NCBI GenBank assembly: GCA_963971405.1
Contig: OZ020489.1
Location: 27,678,290 to 27,742,289, forward strand
DNA length: 64,000 bases
Direction of reading: 5' to 3'
From: Psococerastis gibbosa
Lineage: Eukaryota > Arthropoda > Insecta > Psocodea > Psocidae
The notes under the pieces are model-generated. The model saw only the letters and a program-made list of their open reading frames with translations. It was not told where the DNA came from and did no database searches. Made by a program: the position numbers and the translations under genes. Positions 10,561-22,520 of the stretch are shown piece by piece (the stretch's first letter is position 1; every line of letters starts with the position of its first letter).

Positions 10561-11748
10561 CGTTCACTGCAACAATAACAAAAATAATTGATAATTCAGA
10601 TTAAATAGGTGCAACTTCAAAGTAGCTGAGCTTCTGAGTGTTGTGTTACGGCCTCAGAGGCGAACACACGAAAATCCCTAATCTATAACTTCTCGTTGTG
10701 AAGATGGAAGCTCGTAATGGCGACTGAACTGATAGGGGACCGAGTTTGAGCCAGGGCAAGCGAAAAACACAGTATTTTCTGTGCAGGGCACTCTTTTGTC
10801 CCAGAATTGGGAAACTGGCCCCGAAGACGGAGGAACTTAATGAAAAGTTAACGGCATAAGGATGCAGAAGGTTACGGGAAACCACTGTTACAATTCCCCC
10901 AAGGAGAGTCATCACGACTACAATTGCCACGATAATCGGCGATCTACGATTGAAGATCCATTAGAAGAAGGTGGAACTCCAACTTGAATTAATCAATATT
11001 TAATATGAGTTAAAGACAGATTAGGAGGAGGTGTTGGCTATGTTCCTCTACTTTTCGATGTACATCAATTAGCCACAGTTTTAGAATTCTTTCTACTTGT
11101 CGTCCTCAGTGTTTTACAAGTCAAGTTTAATATAATTGTGGAAGAGTGGTGTAGACTGTAGATGAACGTTTATTCCAAGTGTTGGGAATGACGCGATATT
11201 TTTTCTGGCTCTATGATCAATATTTTTTGTAAAATGTGAATGTTTACAACCGTAAGGTTTACCTTCTCCGCTTGTTGAAGATAACTCAGCAAGAATATAT
11301 AGAACACAAAAATACAACAGTTTAAATTAATATACTGACACAACGCAGCAATACCGTACTTAGCATGCCATCAGTATTCTAACTGCAACAATATCGAAAG
11401 GCAGTAGCCATAATTACAGCTCATTCTGTTAGACTATAAACTATTCCCACAAAAACTAAAAGTCCATTAAAATCAACGAACAACGGTAACGTGGGACTAG
11501 AACTATTCTCCGATAATGCTGACTGATGACGAAGAATCGTGCAATATCGCATGGCGGTACTCGCCGGTCGGTACTGCGGCAGTCTCAAGGAATGTGCTGA
11601 TTTAAGGACGATTACCTCAGGCTCTTTTCAACAACGTGTATTACATTGGCCATTGGGTCACATTCAACAAATTTGGCATTGCATGCTCATAGTCCAAGAC
11701 AATGTGCAACTGAATGCTCAAAATTTAGCAAGCAAGAAGCAATTAAAC

Positions 11749-11850
11749 TAAGGCGGCTATTGCACCTGTCAATTTTTCCTTTAAATATGATTAAAAACTT
11801 ATCTATTAAAAAATTAAGTTATAATATGGTAGCAGACTCTTTTTAATCAC
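11749..11850 (+). mobile_element. Truncated MITE, same family as 14,817-15,084
   Basis: Starts taaggcggctattgcacc, like the terminus of the 14.8-kb element, and contains the internal sequence cttatctatta then atatggtagcagac. No matching right terminus was found. Confidence 0.55.
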
Positions 11851-11954
11851 ATTTGACGGGAAAATGACAAGTTGAAAAGCAATGCACGATGTATACCCTA
11901 TCCTTTTTCTAGAATAAAATAAATAGCCAATTACTCATTGTCTAACATATTTCA

Positions 11955-12155
11955 GCCATGTAATGAGGAGCGAAAAGTATCGTATAATCCAAGGGAAGAT
12001 AGAAGGACTGCGGGCTCCCGGCCGAAGATTATTTGGTTGAAATACCTGAGGCAGTGGTTTGGGAAGAGAACAACTTCCCTTTTCAGAGCAGTAGTCTCAA
12101 ACGTCTAAATTGCCATGATGATCGGTAATATTCGACAGAACAGGCATTAAAAGAA
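11955..12155 (+). pseudogene. LINE reverse transcriptase C-terminal fragment, frameshifted
   Basis: Reads KYRIIQGKIEG in one frame and then, after a frameshift, PKIIWLKYLRQWFGKRTTSL followed by FRAVVSNV, a stop, and IAMMIGNI. This is the GRP-x-x-x-WLKNLRQWFG tail of insect non-LTR retrotransposons. Inactive relic. Confidence 0.75.
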
Positions 12156-12904
12156 AAGCAAGAAAAATTGTAATTATCCGAATTTACGTACCTAGTTTAA
12201 TATGGCCCCCCCGCTGAGAATCAGATATCATTTATTTCATTTCAGAACTAATGGACCTAATACTTGCTACAAAATACTAATTAAAAGGAAGTAGGGACTA
12301 ACCTTGTAGCTTGATTGAAAGAAAAAAAAATCAAACCCAACCCCATTAAAAAGCTGGAACGGGGTTCCCACCCTAAATAATATAAACAACATGTAACCCT
12401 ATTTTGGTCGGGATGACAGTAAAGTCTTTGACCTGCACCCCTTCAACTTTATGCGGGTGTGGGAACTGGCGAGGACAGGACCAATGAATTTTCTATCACA
12501 TTGAAACAACGCAAGGGACGAAAATATCACTATGATCAAGACCTCCTAAACGTCTGCGATTGCGGTTCATTGCCCCCAAGATTAATACTGTAGCAGCAGT
12601 AATTGTTTAAGGTAAGAGGAGAGAAAAGGAGCAAAGGCGGACGGGCAGGGGTTTCCACCCCGAAAGGTCTCGTTTGCGTTGTTTCCGTTTCACATCTGCT
12701 TTTATGACATTTCCAAAATAATAGGACACCTTCCGTCCCCGCTATAGTTTCCACTATCCTCCATTAGCGATATTTTAATATGTTAATCATTCATTGGACA
12801 AACATAAAAAATAATAGTGAAGCCAAAGTGAAAACAAATAAATGAGATGTCATACAGTACAACCTAGATCGGCCACTGTTATTAAACTATATTGTATTTC
12901 TAAG

Positions 12905-13010
12905 AAATAATGGTCACTCTGGATGTCAGGTCGAAGGAGTTCCAAAAACTGTGGTCAAGTCACGGCCACATAATAAATATAAAAATGTAGAGGAGCATTC
13001 CTACGTATGA
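12905..13010 (+). repeat. Dispersed repeat family 3, copy
   Basis: Contains gtcaggtcgaaggagttcc, aaaactgtggtcaa, cacggccacata and aaaatgtagagga, blocks also found near 2,880-2,990, 53,245-53,340 and 53,870-54,060. Function unknown. Confidence 0.6.
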
Positions 13011-13011
13011 C

Positions 13012-13260
13012 CTGCCGGCCGCCTTACCAAGTTGAATCCAGCGGACCAGAGCAGGTTCAAAGATGCAGACAACTTGGTAGTGTGCACAGTGCCGGTAGGG
13101 AAACATGGTAGGACTTGTCCTGGTCACCTCCGAACTAATCGTGTGACTTCACGGTGTTTCCCAAGTGGTTCGGAATCCACTATAATCAGGAGGTCCCCTG
13201 TCCTATGGGCGCACACCGTGGCCTGGGACTGTGTCCAACCATCCTACTACTACTACGTAT
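13012..13260 (+). repeat. Dispersed repeat family 2, copy with triplet tail
   Basis: About 245 bp from gccggccgccttaccaag to a ctactactac tail, about 90% like the minus-strand copy at 61,965-62,205, which also ends in a triplet run. Size and tail suggest a SINE or the 3' end of a LINE. Both copies keep a 72-76-codon ORF (MNPADQSRFKD...); see findings. Confidence 0.75.
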
Positions 13261-13284
13261 GACCTACGTACGTTATGACATATC

Positions 13285-13510
13285 ATTTAACAGGACATGT
13301 AGAGTAGTGGTACGGTCTCTGACTTTCACCCGAAAGGTTGTTGGTTCGAGTCCCACACTGGCTACATTTTCTGGTCATGCTTCGGAGGGCATGTAAAGCA
13401 GGCGGTCCCGGATCTTTCTAGTTGAGTGTAAGAGAGGGCTCTATAACCCTAACTCCGCTCGGTTGGCTTAGTAATACAACAAAAAAGTCCTTATTTATCT
13501 ATTTACGATC
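13285..13510 (+). repeat. tRNA-Glu-derived SINE
   Basis: 13,295-13,370 resembles tRNA-Glu: anticodon arm ctgactttcacccg (TTC anticodon), a B-box ggttcgagtcc, and acceptor-like ends atgtag/ctacat. The body continues cggagggcatgtaaagcagg and ctagttgagtgtaagagagg, and is shared with 28,150-28,310 on the minus strand. It is a SINE rather than a functional tRNA, since the T-arm has a mismatch and the body is repeated. Confidence 0.7.
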
Positions 13511-14303
13511 GATATTTCAGCTACATAACTACTTTACCGAACAGGTCTGTGAGGCAACTTTATTGTATAAAGATAATTCTTCCTCAAATATATTGTAGCA
13601 TTATATTGTATTTATTAATGGCATTAAACTAACACAGGGGTTACATGAGATATATTTCCGACCCCTCTGATGTCACCTTACAGACGAAAAGCTTTCCGGT
13701 GAAATTGGATTTTATTTATAAATATGTAGGTTAAAACCGTATCAACAAAGGAAACAATAATACTAGCCCAATAATTCAACCAAAATCATTAAACAACATA
13801 CAATTTCGATTATAATGTCCATGGGGACCAGTGTGACATGAAAAAAAATGGTATCCATGAGAAGATCTAGTGTAACAATGAATTGGTGTGTTTTCGTAGG
13901 CAAAGAATTTGGGTGGGCCCTTGTGCCATGATAAACTTGTGGGAGGGGTACTTATGCATGATATGTACGCTGCGCCTTCTCACATCATCATATCAAATCC
14001 ACCGTCATACATTCACATATTATTTCACGCCTCAATGGATATTTACCATCAATGAAATATTTACGATAGAATCGAGTGTTTGAGTGAAGCTACAAAGCAC
14101 GATTGATGTTTTAGGCACACCATAGATCGAAAATTATCGGTGAGGAGGCACAACTATCTACGAAGGTATGGCGGTGTCATGTGGTATTCCTTGCCGATGC
14201 TTTTCATTCTACGCGATGATGGGAACCACATTAAGAATCTGCCGGACACTCCCCAATTATCAGACTTTTGCATATAGTCAAATTTCACAGGGAATATAAA
14301 TTG

Positions 14304-14706
14304 TTAGGCGCGGTTTCCACCGACCTGCTAGTGCTAAATACAAATACGGTGACGTGGTAACAGACATTCAAGACTTAGGCGGGGTTTTCATCGACCTCGC
14401 ATTGCAGAATGCAAATGACATTGACGGAAATTTGAATTTTTCTTTTTATAGAAATCCATTAAAATGTTTGTGCTTAACATATCCCATGAAGCCATTTTTT
14501 TAATTTTAGTTTGTTTGTTTGTGGTTTTACTCTATGATCATTGATCAATGTTTAACTATGGCATAGAGTAAAACAAACATTTCCGTCAATGTCATTTGAA
14601 TTCTGCAATGCGAGGTCGGTGGAAACCCCGGCTAAGTCTTAAATGTCTGTTACCACGTCACCGTATTTGTATTTAGCACTAGCAGGTCGGTGGAAACCGC
14701 GCCTAA
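14304..14706. mobile_element. 403-bp nested foldback element with TTAGGCG ends
   Basis: Outer ends TTAGGCGCGGTTTCCACCG and its reverse complement bound arms of about 70 bp. Inside, at 14,375-14,636, a second pair of ends (TTAGGCGGGG...) bounds further arms. The centre has a third inverted pair, ttttactctatg/catagagtaaaa. It looks like one MITE inserted into or recombined with a relative. No coding capacity. Confidence 0.88.
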
Positions 14707-14816
14707 GTAAGTAGTGAAGGTATACTCCTTTCATCAACTGTGAACTTTTGATTTGAATGCCCCTATAGACTAGCGGATTATTAAAAATTATCGCGTAAAT
14801 TACAGGTTCGAGCTAT

Positions 14817-15084
14817 GGCGGCAATTCCACCGGCAAATTAACTTCATTTGTGATTTGAGATATTTTGTTTGTTTTGTTTTAAGGAGACAATTATGTAAAT
14901 ACTTCACTTATCTATTATAAATTAAGTTACAATATGGTAGCAGACATCATTAATAAGTCTCTACCATATTATAACTTAACTTATAATAGAAAAGTTAAGT
15001 ATCTACATAATAGTCTCCTTAAAACAAAACAAACGTCAATGACAAAACCAAATATGAAGTAAAATCGCCGGTGGAATAGCCGCC
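14817..15084. mobile_element. ~268-bp foldback MITE with GGCGGC ends
   Basis: Ends ggcggcaattccaccggc and gccggtggaatagccgcc are inverted repeats. Long imperfect arms (ttttaaggagac, cttatctattata) fold around atatggtagcagacatcatt. Related in ends and centre to the TTAGGCG elements nearby. Confidence 0.82.
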
Positions 15085-16262
15085 TTAGCCTACTGTAATT
15101 ACTGGTCAGATCATAGAATCTTGTTATTGCCTACAGAAAACCACCTGATTACCTCCTGAACTTGAATATCTCGTGTGGGTATTGAGATTGTTCGGCAAAA
15201 ATGAGTGTAAACGACTCCATAATAAGGATGCGTTCAAGTCTTCATTAGTCTTCATTGAAGAGTTGTCTCCGCAAGCGCACGCAAGTCAATTGCTTAAACA
15301 AACTTACGAGCACATCTAGTAAATCTTAGACTGTAGCATGCACAGGATAAACAGTCTTGATACCCCCCTCCCCCATAACGGTACCTCTAAAAAAATTAGA
15401 TTAGAATATACTAGGTTATATAAGGATAGTGTAGAGTAGTGGGCCTTTACGTATTTCAGGGCAGAAAAAAAAACTAGATTTTACAGACGAACATTTGTTT
15501 ATTAGACTGTAAGCAGGAGGGTCCGGTTTTTTTAATAAGATCAAAATAGTGGGTTTTTGATACACAATGTTAGGCCCCTGCTAGGTACTCTTTCATATCA
15601 AATGGTGTGAAAATGTATTTAAGGAATATTGAAAGCTTCTCTTTAATTATTGGCCTACCTTCACTTTCAGATTTTTGTTTTTAGCTCATGGGCCTGGCAA
15701 TAACATTATTTTTTTTAAAATCATTTTTACGCTGTGTATAAAATTAGTGATAATGGTAGGTAGCTACATGAAAGTTTATGAATAAGACTACAATAAGACG
15801 GATCCTTATTAGTATGAGCAACGCTTAGATAAGAACAGTTGTACTAGACAGTAGCCGCCAAGGTGATCTTCTAACAAAAATTGTATATCGATAACTTAGT
15901 AAGGCGCCTTAAACAATGGTACACATTCGAAACTATCAGAATGTCAGTGCAAGTGTGTAGCACAATACACCTAGACGGTAGCCTTAAATTATGACCTCCT
16001 AATCAGTAAGGCTGAGGTATTTGAGGTATCCCTCAGACTCGGTATTGCAAGATGCTGCCTTATTTGGCAGAGTAGTAGTACCGTGATTCCGTGACGTCAT
16101 ACGCTGCCAGTTCAAGGCAGATGTCCACACCTCTTACCTACCAGCTGCATCTCGTTTATTTTTAAATCCCTCAAACAGTCTGCAGATAGAATTTCTACGC
16201 GTTGCCTTTTCCTCGACATTTATCAGCGAGGCAGAAAAATGGATGTTACCTAAGTTACTTTT

Positions 16263-17080
16263 TGCTTTCCAATTTATACCTAGTATAAGGAAAGCTTTGT
16301 GATGGTTGAAATTTTCGATTCCAAGGTTTCAACTACACACAATTACACGTTTTCAGGACCCAGGAACCCAAAAAAATTGTTTTTACGAAATGTCTGTCTG
16401 TCGCTCTGTCTGTCTGCCTATCTGTTCATCTATTTCCGGGCAAACTACTCGGCCGATTTTAATGATATTTTGCATGTAGGTTCACAAAAATCACGCCTCG
16501 AGACAATTTTATTTTTATTTTGGGCTAACTCAATTTGGGGGGGTTTTATTCACAAAAAACCCCAAAAACACGTCTAAAAAAAAATTATTTCTCCAAAACG
16601 GCTCCAACAATTTCTTTTAAATTCACATATATTGTAGTCGTTGTTAATGTTAACAAAATGCGGGGGGTCGCTTGCCCCTTGATAGTTTTCTTCTGGGGGT
16701 AAAAAAGTAAAAATAACTAAAATTTAATGAAAAATGACAAAAATAATTTTTCGGCGAAACCTTTCTACCTATGATTTCTACCTTCTGGCATGTTTTATGT
16801 GTTAAATTGAGTAACGAAACCGGACAGGTTGCTTTCCCAAAAAACTATTTAGTTTGTGCCCTGCCATTATTGCGGTGTGGTTATGTAATGTAATGTCTGA
16901 CCTATCTAGAGTTTACGTCACCTCCAGTGACGTCAGGTGAACAAACCCCCCCCCCCCCCCCGGCGGAGATGTCCGAAATTTAACTATAGGAAAATTATTT
17001 ACCATGAAAGTACTCATTTTCTCTATCTACTAATTGATAAATTGGAAAGCATGTTCGAGTAAACTCGGACCGGTTCTTTG
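16263..17080 (+). repeat. ~0.8-kb dispersed repeat, family E, copy 1
   Basis: Starts tgctttccaatttatac and ends attggaaagcatgttcgagt followed by cggttcttt. The first and last boxes are inverted repeats (TGCTTTCCAATTTAT). It contains a gtctgtctgtc microsatellite and a C-run. Copies at 19,864-20,668 and 58,853-59,748. No ORF. Unclassified; a non-autonomous DNA element is possible. Confidence 0.8.
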
Positions 17081-17300
17081 TACTATGATAATCATATTGC
17101 CATTTGTTACTGCGTCACTACGATAGAGTATCAAACGTGTTAAATTTCCAATATCGTTTTCGCATCCACCTTCACTTTCCATGACATTCACCAGGTATTT
17201 AAATTTTCCACTTTGGCAAGACTTCCATCCACCAGCTTTCCGCATTTCATGTATTCCAATTTCCCCCAGTTAACTTTAAGCCCCTGCTCTTCCAGCGCTG

Positions 17301-17514
17301 TTAGGCGGGGTTTCCACCGACCTCTCATTGCAGAATGCAAAGACATTGACGTGGTAGCAGACATTCATGACTTAGGCGGGTATTCCACCGACCTCTCTCT
17401 GCATAGATATAATAGATAAGCTAAGTATCTACTCCTTAAAATAAAACAAACAAAAAATCTCAAAACACAAGTGAATTTTAGTGAAGCAAATTTTCCGGTG
17501 GAATGGGCGCCTAA
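17301..17514. mobile_element. Composite TTAGGCG MITE
   Basis: Starts ttaggcggggtttccaccg, has a second left end at 17,372 (ttaggcgggtattccaccg) and a single right end ...ggtggaatgggcgcctaa. It includes the family motif gacgtggtagcagacattc. Two left ends and one right end indicate a chimeric or partly deleted insertion. Confidence 0.75.
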
Positions 17515-17754
17515 ACATGAGAAAATTAACCAATACCACGTTACTGTTAATTTTCTATAATACTATGGGATATTTACAACAATGGGCTACTGTAGACCTT
17601 GTTAGAGCGCTAATTATGGGTGTACAATGAAAATCACCAGCATCATCAGTGATCCGAGAACACAGTACAATGTACACACCCCGTCGCGTCGCCATGTTCT
17701 TCTTAAGATAAAATCGGACACCTCCACTAAGTATATATTGAACAAAGTCGTTTT

Positions 17755-17860
17755 TATATGAAATATCGATAAGGTTAGAAGAACAAATCCTCCTCTACAT
17801 TTCGATACGAATTATATAGCTGGCAATAACACCGTTTGGCCAAAGGTTTGAAGTTGTGGA
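17755..17860 (-). repeat. Dispersed repeat family 3, inverted fragment
   Basis: Contains cctcctctacatttcgata in reverse relative to the other copies, followed by a diverged equivalent of the ggccaa / ctgtgg block. Low conservation. Confidence 0.4.
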
Positions 17861-19863
17861 TCTAACCTAATCTTGCATTTTTTCATACCGTTAAAAACTG
17901 TTATGCTATATATACAGTATATATATATGATTTATCAATATTTACAGGAGAATTTTTTCTAGCCTCATTTATGACTCTATGATCAATATTTCAGGAGAAA
18001 TTTGACTTTGAGCAGAAATCGCGTAGTAGGTGACCGATTTCCTCATAAATCTTGACAAAAGTGGTCAAACACTCAAACACATAGCTCAGTGGCAAAAGCT
18101 CCAACCCTCACAAAAAAAAATCCCCTCGACCTCGTGTCCAGACAAACTCCATTTATACTCAAACCTTAGCCTACACTGCCTAAATACAATGCAATAAAAA
18201 AAATACGTCATCCAACTCCGAAGAGTCAGCCAAGAAATGTACCACACCGGAAAAGCAGACTCAAACAAGGTCGCCAATAAAATAAATAAAATTTGCAGCA
18301 TAAAGGGAGTGAATGTGAGGTATAATAAGAATGGAGACATTCATTCATTGTGGCCCGTTCCCCCACACACGTATGCAGTCACGCGTAGGTGCGGACCAAA
18401 CCAACGCAACCACAAATGGACCAACCTGTGACTATCGCCTGTCCAAATTAATATTGACTAAATATTATCTACTTTCCAATTAATTACTATCATGAGAAAA
18501 ACATCATCTAGATCTAAGGGAGGAAGGGGGCGTCCATATTAAATTGTGCTGGTTCGCTCCCATTCCAATGATTTGGGATAGGAAACATTGGGAGCAGAAA
18601 ATAATTATATTTGATAGCCAGCAGATTAATGTGAGTCATTGACAGTGTATGTAACTGAGCCGGTTCGAGAGTATACCGAGTTGACCAGTCAACGCGAAAT
18701 TGATAATAATAAATAAGAAAATAATGGGAATATACTCAATACCTCGTAAGGACATATTACTTTATGCTATAAATATTCTAAGTCTTTTTTTTAGAGAGAA
18801 CAATACCAGCGTAATTTGACGATGAAGCTCAATCAATCCCCATAGGCCAGAGAAGAGGGCTGTCATTACATAGAGGTTCAAAAGCTTTCGAGAAGCGTAT
18901 GGCAAAGTGTTGAGAGTCCGGCGCGTGGATTCGGCTTGGAAAAAAGTTTAAAAATAAACTACAAGCCCCCAATTAATGTTATAACTGGTGGCATTGACTG
19001 GACTCTCTCATGTGAACTATATTTATCTTCTGGACAACTAACTTCCCATTATCGAATTATCACACTAATATTGTTTGATATTTCATTTTTGGACATTAAG
19101 TTAGTCCAGATTATTACACTTATATCATTGCAATGTTATTGTAATCGGTATGTCGTGCTACAATGTAAATTTGACACTTTTTACAACCCGCGAACTTAGA
19201 AAAAAAAAGGATTAGTATCAATATTGTGAAACACTTTGGGGCATAGTAAATAGGTAATTATCATGTTCTGAGCAATGACATGAGCGCAGGCTGTTCAGAC
19301 TTTGAAGCCTTTTTCTTTGGCTCTAATTTGAAAAAAACAGTTAAAAAAATTAAAGATAAAATTCAATTTGAAAATATGAATAAATGTAGCACAAATTAAA
19401 TATTTGTATAGTACAGTAAGAGTAGAGTTAAATCGGGAAAATTTACTAATATCCCACTGGAGTGACTTATTAGTAATACAGATTCTAGTACCGTATCGGT
19501 TGTTTGATTTATGACGCCTACACCTGCGAATCATCACGCCAATGATGCATCCTTTAAAAATAGGCTATGAAGGACTGATGAAAACACTTCCGTTGCATAA
19601 CAGGAAAGACTGTACGAGACAATTGAGACTACTTGATTCAAGGTAGAGCCCTGCATATAATTTAAAAGATTACAAGCACCAAAAGCGCTAAATTAGGACT
19701 CCAATAGCAGAAGATTATGCTACGGAGATTAGTTCGAAATAGATTTGACTAATTTTTTAACTCTTATTTCTATACCTACCCTATAATAGGGTCTCCACCG
19801 AAAAACATACAACGCGCAACTTAGCTATAACACTAGTGCTATATAATCAATGCTTTTACTTAT

Positions 19864-20668
19864 TGCTTTCCAATTTATACGTAGTATAAGGAAAGCTTTG
19901 TGATGGTCCAAATTTTCGATTCCGAGATTTCAACGGATTTACACGTTTTGAGGTCCCAGGAACCCAAAAAAGTGGTTTTTACGAAATGTCTGTCTGTCTG
20001 TGCGTCGATTTCCGGGCAAACTACTCGGTCGATCTTGATGAAATTCGGCATGTAGGTTCACAAAAAGCATACCTCGGCTAACTTAATTTGGGGGGCTTTA
20101 TTTTCAAAAAACTCCCAAAAAACGTCTAAAAAAATTATTTCTCAAAAACGGCTCCAACGATTTCTTTTAAATTCACATTTATTGTAGTCGTTATTAATAT
20201 TAACGAAATGCGTGGGGTCGCTTGCCCCTTGATAGGTTGATTCTGGGGGTAAAAAAATAAAAATAACTAAATTTTAATGAAAAATGACTAAAAAATAATT
20301 TTTCTTCGAAACCTTCCTACCTATGATTTCTACCATCAGGCATGTTTTAGGTGTTAAATTGAGTAACGAAACCGGACAGGTTGCTTTCCCAGAAAAGTAT
20401 TTGGTTTTGTAAAAAAAATGTTTTTTTGAAAAAATGGTAGAAAATTCACACTTGCATATGCATATTGCGTGCCCTGCCAGTATTGCTGTGTGGTAATGTG
20501 TTGGTCTGAACTATCTAGAATTTACACCCCCCCCCCCCCCCCCCCCCGAGATATCGTCGGAAATTTAACCATAGGAAAAGTATTTACCATGAAATTACTC
20601 ATTTCCTCTATCTACTAATTTTGATAAATTGGAAAGCATGTTCGAGTAAATTCGGACCGGTTCTTTGT
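19864..20668 (+). repeat. ~0.8-kb dispersed repeat, family E, copy 2
   Basis: Very similar to 16,263-17,080 along its whole length, with the same order: TGCTTTCC start, gtctgtctgtc, ggaaacc-rich middle, C-run at about 20,527-20,547 and attggaaagcatgttcgagt end. Confidence 0.8.
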
Positions 20669-22470
20669 AATTGGAGTTTAATACGGTTTTACGAAGTTGT
20701 AATAGCAACAAAGTATGGCTGGCTGTCGAACCATGACATCTGACTGTGTCAGATACATTTACTAGAATAGCTCTCAAATACGACTAGTATCCTATTGAAT
20801 AATTTTACTTGCAGCATCTAGTACAGCCAAAGAACCGTGCTATCGTTCTTATGAGTCTTACAATGCTTAGAATTATCTTGTATTTTGGTTTAAAGGCGTT
20901 TACATAGATATTATATATAATAAATTCAGCGCATATATTGGTATCTGTAATTAACGGCTAAATGCTGCGGCACTACTATCTTGGCAGTAATTTGGCGTTC
21001 ATTAAAAGGTTGAGGGGAAAATGTATAGGATCTCAAACAATGGGTATACCGTCTTGTACACAACTTCACCCGGTTCGGCCTAAAAACGTGTTATCGAGTA
21101 AAGTAAATTTCTGAAGCTGCTTTAGCAAAAAACTTAAAAACTCCCAATGCAGTAAAAATTGGGTTGAACTCTATGAGAAGGGGAAAAAACAAGAAGTTCA
21201 TTCATTTTTAGTTCACCTGCAGACCAGATCATGACTCATATTTATTTTAGATAATGAAGTCAAGCTGATGTTTACACTTTACAGTAAGATCCAATTATAC
21301 AAGCTACTGTTGTCAGTAAGCAACTTCACAAGAATTAAAAAATAAGCAATAAGAGTGTTTTACTGTTCTCATGAATAAGAACGCGTGTATGTGACCTATC
21401 AATTTAGATCCGCCCACCAACACCTTAACTTACTAATCAAGATTTATGGTTCAAATCTACAATATATGGATTATAAACTTTGGTACGTACAATTAAATAG
21501 TTGAAAGTATCCACATTGAAACTTTAAATTGCACACACAAGAACCAATAATTGTTTAATATTCACAAAATCTCCTTAAATGGATTTTAACGCGACCCGAT
21601 GGACGGCGGCCCTTTTGAATTTTGGAGTCAACAACAATTGTTTTTCTCCTGACACGATATATCTTCTGCTTAAATCTCCGCGCGTAAATTTAAACAAAAT
21701 ATTTATTTATTATTTTAAATTATTCACCATTGGCCACATTCTTACTAATTCTATCGGAATCATGGTACGGAATAATAATAATATGAACCGGAAGGCCGAG
21801 GCTCGAAACTCGGCATAAATGGGGAAATTTCCCCAGTGATAGGGAAAACGCGGCTGGCGCTTATGCTGCTGTACTGACTACAACTTTCCAAATGGAGCCG
21901 TGGCCAAGAGAAAAAGCCTCTGCCAGTACTCAGGCCAAGTCCCTCAATTGAATGCCTGGTCTAAAGCGTTTCTTTTTAATCAGAATCTAAAATTGTACTT
22001 CCAGGGTTGAATATTTTAAAACTTCAACTGCATGCTTTGAATTAAATCTGATCGTTCAAAGTAGGGCAAAATCGAGCCCAAAGGTTGTTGGTTACATACA
22101 AACATACAGGTGAATCTAAAAAAATCTAGTCTTCCCTCGCAAGTTTGGCAGTGCCGAAATATCTACCTCAGTGCATTAGGCGTACATGACGACGTAATCT
22201 AACTTATTGGTGTGAAAACTCTTGTTCGAAATGAATGAAATTTCCATATCTGAAAGTAATTGTGCACTCGAATATTGATTTGATGATGTGATGATAGTGA
22301 ATTACTACTGACATGCAATAAATAAGAAGATATAATATTCATAGGAGTATAATTGCTGGCAATGAGAGTTCGGACTTTCGCATGTTTTGAGGACTTCTGA
22401 CTTTGTGGCAAAAAGCTCGTCTAGATAGGCGGTACAATGCGCGAGCAATCTGTGCATACCTAGGTAGTTC

Positions 22471-22520
22471 CTTTCACCATTGAATATATAACACTAGTGT
22501 TATATATTCAATGCTTTCAC
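22471..22520. repeat. 36-bp perfect palindrome flanked by 7-bp direct repeats
   Basis: 22,478-22,513 is a perfect palindrome (CATTGAATATATAACACT and its complement). It is flanked by ctttcac at 22,471-22,477 and 22,514-22,520. A similar unit with its own 7-bp flank is at 60,102-60,157. It looks like a tiny foldback insertion. Confidence 0.8.

Noticed and set aside
13295..13370. Functional tRNA-Glu gene
   Set aside because: The T-stem has a mismatch, the acceptor is short, and the sequence runs into a dispersed SINE body.
16944..16960. C-runs as quadruplex or regulatory elements
   Set aside because: Homopolymer runs occur in many unrelated places, often inside repeats; no structure beyond the run was seen.
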